Positions 1 through 7,480 of a stretch of DNA of 24,810 nucleotides are shown here, piece after piece. The stretch lies in the IMG/VR virus record IMGVR_UViG_3300013132_000247, positions 1-24,810 of that record; one strand, given 5' to 3'. A program made the translations under genes and the position numbers. The DNA is from a virus. The notes beneath the pieces are model-generated. The model did no database searches, had not been told where the DNA came from, and saw nothing but the letters and a program-made list of their open reading frames with translations. The first letter of the stretch is position 1. Every line of letters begins with the position of its first letter.

Positions 1-168
1 GCATATCGTCAAGCAGCAAAAACCGATGATCTTGTGGCAGATTTTATGAGTTTGGCTCAGGCGGCACAAGAAATAATTTCCGACGATCCTGTAACACTTC
101 AGGGCATGAATTATCTGGTTTCTACTGGAATTCTTACAGAACAGAGGAAGACTGAAATTTTAGGATAA
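1..168 (+). CDS. 3' end of an unidentified phage gene (partial, 55 codons visible)
   Basis: The reading frame starting at base 1 stays open to a TAA at 166-168 and gives the last 55 residues of a protein that begins before the window. The fragment is mostly helical in character, with an Ala/Asp/Gln-rich stretch followed by an ending of the type GMNYLVSTGILTEQRKTEILG. It has no recognisable catalytic motif. In T4-like phages the gene ahead of gp25 is often a baseplate hub or hub-assembly protein (gp26/gp51 type). The small helical C-terminus would suit that, but this is inferred from position, not seen. The next gene starts 33 nt downstream, beyond a late-promoter-like octamer, so this gene may end one transcription segment. 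Confidence 0.6.
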   Translation, partial: AYRQAAKTDDLVADFMSLAQAAQEIISDDPVTLQGMNYLVSTGILTEQRKTEILG

Positions 169-175
169 ACCCCTC

Positions 176-183
176 TATACATA
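176..183 (+). promoter_or_regulatory. Candidate T4-type late promoter octamer (TATACATA)
   Basis: TATACATA differs from the T4 late consensus TATAAATA at one position (C for A at position 5). It sits in one of only two gaps of about 30 nt in the window, ahead of the 202-486 gene. By T4 geometry, transcription would begin about 6 nt downstream, near 189, just before the GGAGG ribosome site at 191-195. The leader would be very short. An octamer match in AT-rich DNA is weak evidence alone. The placement in a true gap is the supporting point. Confidence 0.35.
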
Positions 184-201
184 AGATAATGGAGGGCAGG
201 C

Positions 202-486
202 ATGGGAACACCTGTAGGAAAATCAGGAGATATATTTGTCTATAGAGACTCAAACGGTCAAAAGGTTGCAAAACCTATAGTTGGTCTATTGGCAAATCGT
301 CAAACAGCGAACGGATCTCCTCTGCTCGTCTCTGCTGATCTTATTAAAAATGGCAACAGCACTGTGGTTTTAGGTGCAGATCTGGGTTCAAGATTCACAA
401 TCAATGGAAACCCCGTGAAAGACCTCCATTCCCGTGGAGGCTTTATCAACAGTGATCTTGGAGGAAAATACGGGGTATCTAGATGA
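202..486 (+). CDS. Small conserved-looking phage structural protein of unknown function (94 aa)
   Basis: The start at ATG 202 is supported by a GGAGG at 191-195. The 94-aa product has no signal peptide or membrane segment. It is rich in Gly, Asn, Val and Leu in short alternating stretches, suggesting a small beta-rich protein. Its size and place ahead of the baseplate wedge genes recall T4 gp5.4, the PAAR tip of the tail needle. However, it has only one histidine and no cysteine, so the usual PAAR zinc site is absent and I do not assign that name. Its last four bases overlap the next start (ATGA at 483-486), so the two are probably translated together. It could be a spike accessory or minor tail protein. 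Confidence 0.75.
   Translation: MGTPVGKSGDIFVYRDSNGQKVAKPIVGLLANRQTANGSPLLVSADLIKNGNSTVVLGADLGSRFTINGNPVKDLHSRGGFINSDLGGKYGVSR
418..444. repeat. Inverted repeat near the 3' end of the 94-aa gene
   Basis: CCTCCA at 423-428 pairs with TGGAGG at 435-440 around a 6-nt loop. AAAG at 418-421 pairs with CTTT at 441-444 if A422 is bulged, giving a 10-bp interrupted stem. No T-run follows, so it does not look like an intrinsic terminator. It lies wholly inside coding sequence, about 40 nt ahead of the overlapping start of the next gene. Confidence 0.4.
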
Positions 487-1121
487 CTCTAAAAGATTGG
501 TTTGAATTAGGGGTCAAAATCTCTTCTATTATTGGTGGACTTATTATAGGTTGGTATACAGTTGCCGCACTTGTGAGTGCTGCTAAAAAGAAATGGGGAA
601 AATGGCATCTAGATCACCACAAAGAAGAAATAGGGATAGACAAGAATATCCATGAACTATTGAGTGAACTTCGTCACGATTCTGACTCTTGTCGAACAAA
701 ACTGTTTCAGTACCACAATGGATCTAGTTTTGCTAATGGCAATTCAATGAAAAAGATGTCCATGACTCACGAATCTTGTCATCCAGGAATGGTTCCAACA
801 TTCAAAGGCAATAATGATCAGATGCTTTCTCTTTTTGTGGATATGCTTGAATTATTAGAAAAAGACAAACCTTTTCTTATTCCTGTTAATGGACTAAAAG
901 ACTCATATTTCAAGTCATATCTACAGTCAAATCATGTTCTTATGATTTCTCTTCTACCTGTCAAAAACATAAAGGGTGGACAAGTCGGATGTATTCTCTG
1001 TGAATGGTGTGGATGGGCTTTTGTTGACAAAGTGGATGAAGTACGATTTGAAGAGAAGTTTCTAAAGATAAGAAATAGCATACAATATTTGCTTAGTGCA
1101 ACAAAGAAACGGGGTGGGTGA
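483..1121 (+). CDS. Membrane-anchored GAF-like domain protein (212 aa), function unknown
   Basis: Residues about 11-34 form one hydrophobic segment (SIIGGLIIGWYTVAALVSA) followed by a Lys-rich stretch, as expected for an N-terminal membrane anchor with a cytoplasmic C-terminal part. A helical linker at about 50-66 leads into a soluble domain. There, RTKLFQYHNG (71-80), KKMSMTHE (90-97) and a later pair of strands (HVLMISLLPV, then GGQVGCILCEWC) have the arrangement of GAF/PAS-like sensor folds. From memory, similar proteins with a 'FHNG' motif occur as hypotheticals in other large phages; I could not check this. It lies between a small tail gene and gp25, overlapping both (ATGA at 483; TGATG at 1119). 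It could be a membrane sensor or lysis-timing factor, a holin-like protein or a tail-tip component. The fold is inferred by eye. Confidence 0.7.
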   Translation: MTLKDWFELGVKISSIIGGLIIGWYTVAALVSAAKKKWGKWHLDHHKEEIGIDKNIHELLSELRHDSDSCRTKLFQYHNGSSFANGNSMKKMSMTHESCHPGMVPTFKGNNDQMLSLFVDMLELLEKDKPFLIPVNGLKDSYFKSYLQSNHVLMISLLPVKNIKGGQVGCILCEWCGWAFVDKVDEVRFEEKFLKIRNSIQYLLSATKKRGG

Positions 1122-1513
1122 TGGCTGAACCAGTCTATCGTGATTTGGATTTTGGTTTCAAAAAGCATCCACTAACAGGTGATTTATCTACTTTGACGGA
1201 TGAGGCCGCAATTAAAACCTCTATGAGAAATCTTGTCAAATTATCTAAATACGATAAACCGTTTAATCCAGAAATAAGATCACCCGTTTATGATTTACTT
1301 TTTGAACCAATAGATTTTCCTTCATCTGTATTATTAGAAAATGATCTGTATCTATTAATACTCGCTTATGAGCCAAGAGTAGAAAATCTAAAAGTGAGTG
1401 CAAAGGCATCACCAGATGAGAATAAATATGATGTTACTATTAATTACACAATAAAGAAACTACGAAATGCTCAAACACTTGAACTGACATTGCCCATAGA
1501 AAGGTTACGCTGA
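1121..1513 (+). CDS. 25: Baseplate wedge subunit gp25
   Basis: The 130-residue product matches the gp25/GPW family (T4 gp25 is 132 aa; the type VI secretion counterpart is TssE). It shows the N-terminal YRDLDFGFKKHPLTGDL region, a central LLFEP element and the diagnostic EPR motif at residues 84-86 within LAYEPRVENLKV. In the family, gp25 binds gp6 and the central hub and helps tie wedges to the tail tube. I chose ATG 1121 rather than GTG 1118. It overlaps the upstream stop as TGATG, has a G-rich ribosome site just before it, and gives the usual MAEPVYRD start. The stop overlaps the gp6 start in the same way at 1511-1515, so gp25 and gp6 should be produced in linked amounts. Confidence 0.95.
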   Translation: MAEPVYRDLDFGFKKHPLTGDLSTLTDEAAIKTSMRNLVKLSKYDKPFNPEIRSPVYDLLFEPIDFPSSVLLENDLYLLILAYEPRVENLKVSAKASPDENKYDVTINYTIKKLRNAQTLELTLPIERLR

Positions 1514-3465
1514 TGTCTAATGAGAACTTTATAGACATAACAGAACTTGATTTCAAATCAATCAAGGAAAATTTCAAGACTTATCTAAAGTCAAAACAGA
1601 AATTCAATGGCTATGACTTTGAAGGTTCTTCTATGAATATTTTGCTTGATATTCTTGCATATAATAGTCACTATGCTGCTTTTTATGCAAGCATGGTCGG
1701 AAATGAAATGTTTCTAGACAGTGCGGCCAAAAGAGATTCGGTTGTATCTCATGCAAAATTACTCAACTATGTTCCAAAATCAAAAACATCGGCAAGAGCA
1801 AAGATTAAAATGACTTCAATCGGCGGAACTATTCGTAGAGGAAATTTTGTCAATGGAACATACACCAACGATAACAACGAATCTATTACAAAAATTTTCA
1901 GTTTTTTAGAAGACTACACTCCAACAAGTGGCACAATAGAAAGTGCCGATGTTTATGAGGGTACTATAATAAGTTTGACATATGTTTATGATTCTAGAGC
2001 AAGAGAAAAGAAATTTCTAATCCCATCTGATGCAGACACAAGCACGATCAGAGTAAAGATAAGACAAACAGCAGCAGCCGCAGAATTAGATACAGAACAA
2101 TGGTATTTGGCTAGTGATTTTTCTCAACTAGGTCCAGACGAAAAAGTATTCTTCTTACAAGGAGCATACGATGGACAATATGAAGTGTATTTTGGGGATG
2201 GTGTATTGGGAAAGTCTCTTGACAATGGAAATATCATCTATATCGAATATCTACAATCATCAGGAGAAGACGGAAATTTTTTCAACACATTTAGTGGTAC
2301 AGGAACTATAACAACTCTAGAATCTGCAATAGGCGGCTCTAACGAAGAAGATGTCACAGATATAAGAAAGAATGCACCAAAAGCATTTGTTGCTCAAAAT
2401 AGAGCAGTTACAGCACAAGATTATGAAAGTCTTGTTCTCTCTTTATACCCACAGGCCGAAACCATAAAAGCATGGGGTGGAGAAGATAATGATCCTCCTC
2501 AATTTGGTAAAGTCTTTATATCAGTAAAGCCAAATGGTGCACTTGTTGTTCCACAAACTCAAAAAGAACAGATAATAACAGGAATGAAAACAAAATCTGT
2601 TGCTGGTATTGTCCCAGAGTTGATAGATCCAGAATATCTCTATGCTTCTCTTTCTGTGACTACAACTTTCAATCCTTTCAAAACTTCTCTCTCTAGGAAT
2701 GAAATATCATCTTTACAAAGACAAACTATACTTGATTATTTTGACACCACTTTAGAAAAATTTGATACACCACTTTATCTTTCAAAATTAAACAAGTCTT
2801 TGGATTCATTAGATTCTTCGATATTGGGAACGATTATCAAGACAACTATAGAACAACAGATAAGACCTAGTACAAAATTAGTTTCCGTTATTAGCCTTGA
2901 ATTTATGAATCCTGTTTTTCATCCATATGATGGTCATAAAAATTCGATTCGTTCGTCTTCATTTGGCTATAAAAATAGTGTTGGTGAAATAAAAGTCTGT
3001 TACATTGAAGATGATGGTTATGGAAAATTATCAATAGTCACAGGAACTGGTTCTGAAAAAACAGCCATTGTTGATGATGCAGGAGAGGTAAATTATGCTA
3101 CTGGTTCAATGATACTTTATGCTTTCAAACCAGAAAATTATGACACTCTTTCTCATATCAAAGTTCGAATAATTCCTTCAACGGATGATATTTTTGTATC
3201 AAAGAATAAGATAATAACAACATCAACAGAAAACATACAAGTAAGTATTGTTACAAAAGACGAAGTAGAAAAATCCATAAGGGGAGGCATCAAAGATTTC
3301 AACGAAACCATGAATATAAGAGGAGTGTTACCAGATGGTCCTGTTACTGTTTCTTCTGGTTCTGCAATAAGAAGCCCTTCTCCTTTTGTTTCTCCAGCAT
3401 TGATATCAAATCCCCCTCTTCCGAACTCCGTTCCATTTACTCTACCAACTATAGGAAGGGTATGA
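1513..3465 (+). CDS. 6: Baseplate wedge subunit gp6
   Basis: The 650-aa length is close to T4 gp6 (660 aa). The N-terminus carries the family signature: DITELDFKSIKENFKTYLKS, then FEGSSMNILLDILAYNSHY and a GNEMFLDSAAKRDSVVSHAKLLNYVP segment. The middle contains FVAQNRAVTAQDYESLVLSLYP, typical of the gp6/GpJ family. In the virion, gp6 dimers join neighbouring wedges into the continuous inner ring of the baseplate and interact with gp25 and gp53. The last 45 residues or so are Pro/Ser-rich and look flexible. The start overlaps the gp25 stop (TGATG). The 3' end is followed after 6 nt by the next wedge gene. No frameshift or missing region is visible. Confidence 0.95.
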   Translation: MSNENFIDITELDFKSIKENFKTYLKSKQKFNGYDFEGSSMNILLDILAYNSHYAAFYASMVGNEMFLDSAAKRDSVVSHAKLLNYVPKSKTSARAKIKMTSIGGTIRRGNFVNGTYTNDNNESITKIFSFLEDYTPTSGTIESADVYEGTIISLTYVYDSRAREKKFLIPSDADTSTIRVKIRQTAAAAELDTEQWYLASDFSQLGPDEKVFFLQGAYDGQYEVYFGDGVLGKSLDNGNIIYIEYLQSSGEDGNFFNTFSGTGTITTLESAIGGSNEEDVTDIRKNAPKAFVAQNRAVTAQDYESLVLSLYPQAETIKAWGGEDNDPPQFGKVFISVKPNGALVVPQTQKEQIITGMKTKSVAGIVPELIDPEYLYASLSVTTTFNPFKTSLSRNEISSLQRQTILDYFDTTLEKFDTPLYLSKLNKSLDSLDSSILGTIIKTTIEQQIRPSTKLVSVISLEFMNPVFHPYDGHKNSIRSSSFGYKNSVGEIKVCYIEDDGYGKLSIVTGTGSEKTAIVDDAGEVNYATGSMILYAFKPENYDTLSHIKVRIIPSTDDIFVSKNKIITTSTENIQVSIVTKDEVEKSIRGGIKDFNETMNIRGVLPDGPVTVSSGSAIRSPSPFVSPALISNPPLPNSVPFTLPTIGRV

Positions 3466-3471
3466 TACACC

Positions 3472-5334
3472 ATGTCGGAGTCTGAAGATTTTCCAATAGA
3501 TCGTCCAATGAATACCACTCGAAAGAGTGGATATTCAAAGTTATTCAAGCAAACTATTCCTGGATTTGTTCTTGAAGAATATCCGCTTATGGTCGATTTT
3601 CTTGAAGCCTACTATGAATGGTTAGACCAAGAGGGAAATCCTGTTGAATTCTTACAGAACAGTCAAAGATATTTTGATGTAGATACTACTAGTACAAAGT
3701 TTCTAGAACATTTCAAATCCAATTTTCTCAATGCCTTTCCCCAAAACTTAACTATTCATAGTGGGAAAACATTAGATCAAAGAGTTTTGATCAAAAATAT
3801 CAGGAATTTTTACAAGTTAAAGGGAAGCGAAAAATCAATAAGTCTGCTATTCAAAATAATAGCAGACTCGGATACAAGAATTGAATATCCAAGAGAGAAT
3901 ATATTCACTCTTTCTGGTGCTAATTACAAAGATTATCGTATTCTCTATCTTATTAAGGACTACTCAAACTTCTCTAAAGGATTTGATCTGATGGAAGTTG
4001 GTGGACTAGTAGTAACACAAGAACAAGGATTTCTTGCTCCTGTTGCATCGGCAACGATAGAAAGTGGCTATGAAATAAAAAGAAGTGGAAAGAAATGGGT
4101 TGTTTTGATCATATCGGATACTGTGGGAGAATTTATAGTTGATGATGCAGTACCTTTAACAATAAATCAGAACGGTGTTCCATATAAGTGGTATTTGGGT
4201 TCTTGTGTTAAATCACTTGATATAAAATCTGGTGGAAACGGTTATTTCACAGGTGATAGACTGTTTATAGGAAACACAACAGAAGAACATATTAAAGGAA
4301 TCGTGACTCTCACGAACGAATCTGGAGCGATTTCTGCTGTTGATATTTTCGATCATCCTGTTTCGTTTCGTGGAAACACAGCAGTTTCTGTTGTTAGTGA
4401 TGAAGGTACTGGTGCTTCTTTCTCTGTTTCTTTTGGAGGAATGTCTGAAATAATAAGTTCATATATCAACGATAAGAATATCATAGGAAGAGAGTCTAGA
4501 ATACAAGATAGCCACTACTATCAACAGTATTCATATGTTGTAAAATCAAAAAGATCATTAGAAGAATATATTGATGCAATTAAAACCATCATACATCCAT
4601 CAGGATTTATTATTTTCAATGATCTACACAACAATATTTCTGTCATTCGTCCAACTGAATTTAAAACAAGAATTGTGAGACAAGAACTTCCTCAATTAGG
4701 TGCTTATGCATTCTATTCTCCAACAACAATTGACGACTACGGAAATACTTACTTCAAAGGCTGGAATCCTGGAAATTGCTTTGAGTATGGGGGAAGTTTT
4801 TCTTACTGGGGCGATGCTTTGGGTGATCCACTAACCGATGGTTCACGAATCAATCCATCTACTCCTATCGCTGGTTTTTATGGTTTGGGATTATATATGA
4901 ATATCGGCGGATCTACACTTAGTTATGGTTCTGGTGAAACAGGACTACAGGCAGACGGATTAACACTTTGGAGAGGATTTCCTCATCCAAATACAAGAGC
5001 AATGACAGAAATAGGAGCGGGAGTTTGTTTTGCTAATATCAAAATAGGAGATTTTCTCAATCTCTTGATAAGGCAAGCAAATTCTGGAGGAACAGGATGG
5101 GAAACAGAGGTTCAATCAAGAATGCTATTAGGAACAGGAGATACACCTGTTCAAAATTCAACAGTTAAAATTCCCGCATCGAATCTGCTTATTTATGATT
5201 TCAATAAAGGAAGAAAAACAGATTCTGTAAAAGCAATAAAATCTGCTTCTGTCTATGAAAAATATTCAATTGTGTCCTCTGGCTCTGGAAGTACATTTAC
5301 CGCTGAAGATGACATACCCCTTATATCAGAATAA
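3472..5334 (+). CDS. Baseplate wedge/virion structural protein in the gp7 position (620 aa)
   Basis: The gene lies directly after gp6, where T4 has gp7. Residues about 28-125 carry a pattern common in T4-like phages outside the coliphages: PGFVLEEYPLMVDFLEAYYEW, then FDVDTTSTKFLEHFKSNFL, then LIKNIRNFYKLKGSEKSISLLFKI. A beta-rich Gly part follows at about 250-325 (GGNGYFTGDRLFIG, then EGTGASFSVSFGG). A short helical stretch (SLEEYIDAIKTIIHPSGF) comes next, then an aromatic Gly-rich C-terminal region. T4 gp7 is 1032 aa, so this is either a shortened equivalent or an unrelated replacement, and I do not give it the gene number. AGGAAGG at 3453-3459 serves the ATG at 3472. The coding sequence contains a perfect 11-bp inverted repeat at 3841-3868. 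Confidence 0.85.
   Translation: MSESEDFPIDRPMNTTRKSGYSKLFKQTIPGFVLEEYPLMVDFLEAYYEWLDQEGNPVEFLQNSQRYFDVDTTSTKFLEHFKSNFLNAFPQNLTIHSGKTLDQRVLIKNIRNFYKLKGSEKSISLLFKIIADSDTRIEYPRENIFTLSGANYKDYRILYLIKDYSNFSKGFDLMEVGGLVVTQEQGFLAPVASATIESGYEIKRSGKKWVVLIISDTVGEFIVDDAVPLTINQNGVPYKWYLGSCVKSLDIKSGGNGYFTGDRLFIGNTTEEHIKGIVTLTNESGAISAVDIFDHPVSFRGNTAVSVVSDEGTGASFSVSFGGMSEIISSYINDKNIIGRESRIQDSHYYQQYSYVVKSKRSLEEYIDAIKTIIHPSGFIIFNDLHNNISVIRPTEFKTRIVRQELPQLGAYAFYSPTTIDDYGNTYFKGWNPGNCFEYGGSFSYWGDALGDPLTDGSRINPSTPIAGFYGLGLYMNIGGSTLSYGSGETGLQADGLTLWRGFPHPNTRAMTEIGAGVCFANIKIGDFLNLLIRQANSGGTGWETEVQSRMLLGTGDTPVQNSTVKIPASNLLIYDFNKGRKTDSVKAIKSASVYEKYSIVSSGSGSTFTAEDDIPLISE
3841..3868. repeat. Perfect 11-bp inverted repeat with 6-nt loop inside the 620-aa wedge gene
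   Basis: AGTCTGCTATT at 3841-3851 is the exact reverse complement of AATAGCAGACT at 3858-3868, separated by CAAAAT. The codons read S-L-L-F-K-I-I-A-D-S within a helical conserved part of the protein. The next bases are CGGATAC, so there is no T-run on the + strand. On the minus strand the hairpin is followed by ATTGATTTTTCG. This is the longest uninterrupted hairpin I found in the window. Confidence 0.7.
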
Positions 5335-5337
5335 ATA
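5330..5337 (+). promoter_or_regulatory. Candidate T4-type late promoter octamer (AATAAATA) ahead of the gp8-like gene
   Basis: AATAAATA matches TATAAATA at seven of eight positions and straddles the stop codon of the preceding gene. By T4 late-promoter geometry, transcription would start near 5343, about 20 nt before the ATG at 5364. The transcript would include the AGGA ribosome site at 5353-5356. A second, weaker octamer (CTTAAATA, six of eight) lies at 5346-5353. This is the second of only two gaps of about 30 nt in the window. Evidence is by pattern only. Confidence 0.35.
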
Positions 5338-5359
5338 GGAATAGTCTTAAATAGGAATA
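5333..5359 (+). repeat. Direct repeat AAATAGGAATA x2 in the intergenic gap
   Basis: AAATAGGAATA occurs at 5333-5343 and again at 5349-5359, a 16-nt period with 5 nt between copies. The second copy supplies the AGGA ribosome site for the gene starting at 5364. The repeat may be a duplicated promoter/ribosome-site segment, or slippage in AT-rich DNA. Confidence 0.6.
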
Positions 5360-5363
5360 AAGA

Positions 5364-7472
5364 ATGCCAGCAACTATAACAGAAACACAATCAACCATAG
5401 TCGAAACAACAAAAGAAGTTGTTCGCAGAAGTATTGCATCTTCATTCTATGAAAGATTAATAGATCCAGAACAATCTTATTTTGTTGCTCTTGGAAGAGG
5501 CTTTCCTTGGCCAGAAAATACATCAGGTGTAGTTATTGGTGGAGAAACTGTTCCATATCCTTCTGATACAACAATATCATACAACGAAGATATCCGAAAT
5601 GCTTTTTTTGCAAAGCGTGTAGGAGTTAACGATGTTAGATTGATGATTTCTCTCATAGAATGGACTAAAGCAGGGCAATATGCAAAGTACACATCAAATA
5701 CAAACATTTTTAATGAGTCTTATCCTTTTTATGTTTGTACTGATGAAAATAAAGTCTATAAATGCATTGAAAATGGAACAAATGTTGCAGATGGAAGTGC
5801 AGGAACGGCTATACCGCCATCTTTATATAAACCAACTCATACAGGATCTGAAATCATAACATATCCAGACGGATATTCTTGGAAATATATGCTAACAATT
5901 CCAGATTATGAAAAAAGACTCATAACTGCATTTACAGAAGAAACAAACTATATTCCCATTTCAAGACCTAATGGAAATTATGCATATAATGAAAGAATTC
6001 TGCAATTCGAAGTTCAAGAAAATGCAGTTCCAGGAACTATTGACACTGTTTTTGTTTCACCTAATGTTGCCTTAACAGGAGCAGCCACACAAATATCAAT
6101 ATCTTCTGCCCGTGATACTTATGGAACTAGCAAATCTCAAACAGATTATGTTACAGGATCTATAACTGCAATTGGTGCTACAGGAATCAAGATAGCAGGT
6201 CCAGCATCTGGATCGGTCATAGCAGGAACAAGTGGAGCATACAATGGATACACAATACTCATCACAAGCGGTCCTGCAAGTGGTTTCTACAGACAAATCA
6301 CACAATACGATCACATAAACAAAGTAGTTTATTTTTCATCTTCTGTTGAACAGTCTATACCAGTTGGTAGTCAATATCAAATTGCACCAACTCTCAATCT
6401 TTATGGAGATGGAACAGGAGCCGAAGGTTACTTGAAATTAACCGAACAACCTCTTCAGTTTAATATTCAAAAATATGAAGTTGTTGCCAAAGGCAGAGAT
6501 TATACTACAATTTCTATGACTGGTCCGTTTCCTAATGGAACTCTTCATAATATCGAAATCCACCCTAATCTTTCTCCCATAGGCGGTCACGGAAGTGATG
6601 CAGTGAAAGAACTCAATCCAACATATATTCAAATATGTGTCGATATAAATGGAGGAGAAACTGCTTCTACATTACGACTTGCGGACGGTTCTTTCCGCCA
6701 AATAAGTCTACTAAAGAATCCAAGACTATGGAATAGCAATAGAATTGCAGGAACAGAGAACGCAAAATTCCATGAAGTTTTCATAAGACCAGACACTGCA
6801 ACTGGTGGTGCTCTAAAATTAGCAGAAAATCAATATTTGTTCGGAGAGACTTCGAAATCTGTTGGACAAATCACAAAAATAAGATACGACAGTCAAGATG
6901 CTATTCTGTTGATTAAAAATCTCAATGGTACTCTTCTTGAGACGGTTCCAGGAGTAAGTGGAGAAAGAGTTTCACTCTATACTCATCCAACTCCAAATTC
7001 TCAATTTTCTCTCGTTTCTTCAAATATAGGATACATTGTTTCTTCTAGTCCTTACTTGGCATCAAATTCTACAAATCAAGTTTACAAACTAACAACAACT
7101 GTCGGTATTACTGGAGCAAACATAGCAAACACTTCTGTGTACTCTGGAGGTTATGCAAATCTTTCTGATGTTGGAACAAATGAGTTTACATCAAGAATAT
7201 TTTCTGTAAGACCAAGCACATCTCCTGATAGTAAATACACCGTGGAATTGAATGGAGTCGTTGGTGTAGATAGGATTACAAATCCTTCAACTATAGGCTC
7301 GACCATTCTTCTGTCTACTATTGGTGGTGTGACTAGTTCTCATCAAATAGTCTCGGTCGATCAACCAGACTTTGAGCCATTCACAGGGGAAGTGATATAC
7401 ATAGAAAATACAGAGGAAAAGACAAGAGACAGGGTTCAGACCGAAAGAGTTTCTATTCTCATAAAGATTTGA
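5364..7472 (+). CDS. 8: Baseplate wedge subunit gp8-like protein, enlarged (702 aa)
   Basis: Residues 22-180 follow T4 gp8 closely in motif order: GRGFPWP (44-50), PYPSD (64-68), IEWTKAGQYAKY (99-110), VYKC (131-134) and DGYSWKYMLTIP (169-180). T4 gp8 has the corresponding FGRSEPW, PYPTD, RRDW..TRY, VYRCL and DGYVWEYLFEIP. A second family feature, SPIGGHGSDAVKEL near 402-415, precedes FRQISLLKNPRLW. T4 gp8 is 334 aa and forms a dimer on the outer wedge. This protein is about twice that length. The extra material includes a beta module at about 275-345 (YNGYTILITSGPASGFYRQI) and most of the region after 460. AGGA at 5353-5356 supports ATG 5364. The next gene starts 8 nt after the stop. Confidence 0.87.
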   Translation: MPATITETQSTIVETTKEVVRRSIASSFYERLIDPEQSYFVALGRGFPWPENTSGVVIGGETVPYPSDTTISYNEDIRNAFFAKRVGVNDVRLMISLIEWTKAGQYAKYTSNTNIFNESYPFYVCTDENKVYKCIENGTNVADGSAGTAIPPSLYKPTHTGSEIITYPDGYSWKYMLTIPDYEKRLITAFTEETNYIPISRPNGNYAYNERILQFEVQENAVPGTIDTVFVSPNVALTGAATQISISSARDTYGTSKSQTDYVTGSITAIGATGIKIAGPASGSVIAGTSGAYNGYTILITSGPASGFYRQITQYDHINKVVYFSSSVEQSIPVGSQYQIAPTLNLYGDGTGAEGYLKLTEQPLQFNIQKYEVVAKGRDYTTISMTGPFPNGTLHNIEIHPNLSPIGGHGSDAVKELNPTYIQICVDINGGETASTLRLADGSFRQISLLKNPRLWNSNRIAGTENAKFHEVFIRPDTATGGALKLAENQYLFGETSKSVGQITKIRYDSQDAILLIKNLNGTLLETVPGVSGERVSLYTHPTPNSQFSLVSSNIGYIVSSSPYLASNSTNQVYKLTTTVGITGANIANTSVYSGGYANLSDVGTNEFTSRIFSVRPSTSPDSKYTVELNGVVGVDRITNPSTIGSTILLSTIGGVTSSHQIVSVDQPDFEPFTGEVIYIENTEEKTRDRVQTERVSILIKI

Positions 7473-7480
7473 GGCATTAG

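Noticed and set aside
202-486. PAAR tip protein call
   Set aside because: Size and location fit, but only one His and no Cys are present, and the repeated PAAR turn motifs cannot be seen.
1118-1120. GTG at 1118 as the start of gp25
   Set aside because: The ATG at 1121 overlaps the preceding stop as TGATG and gives the usual gp25 N-terminus. GTG adds one residue with no better ribosome site.
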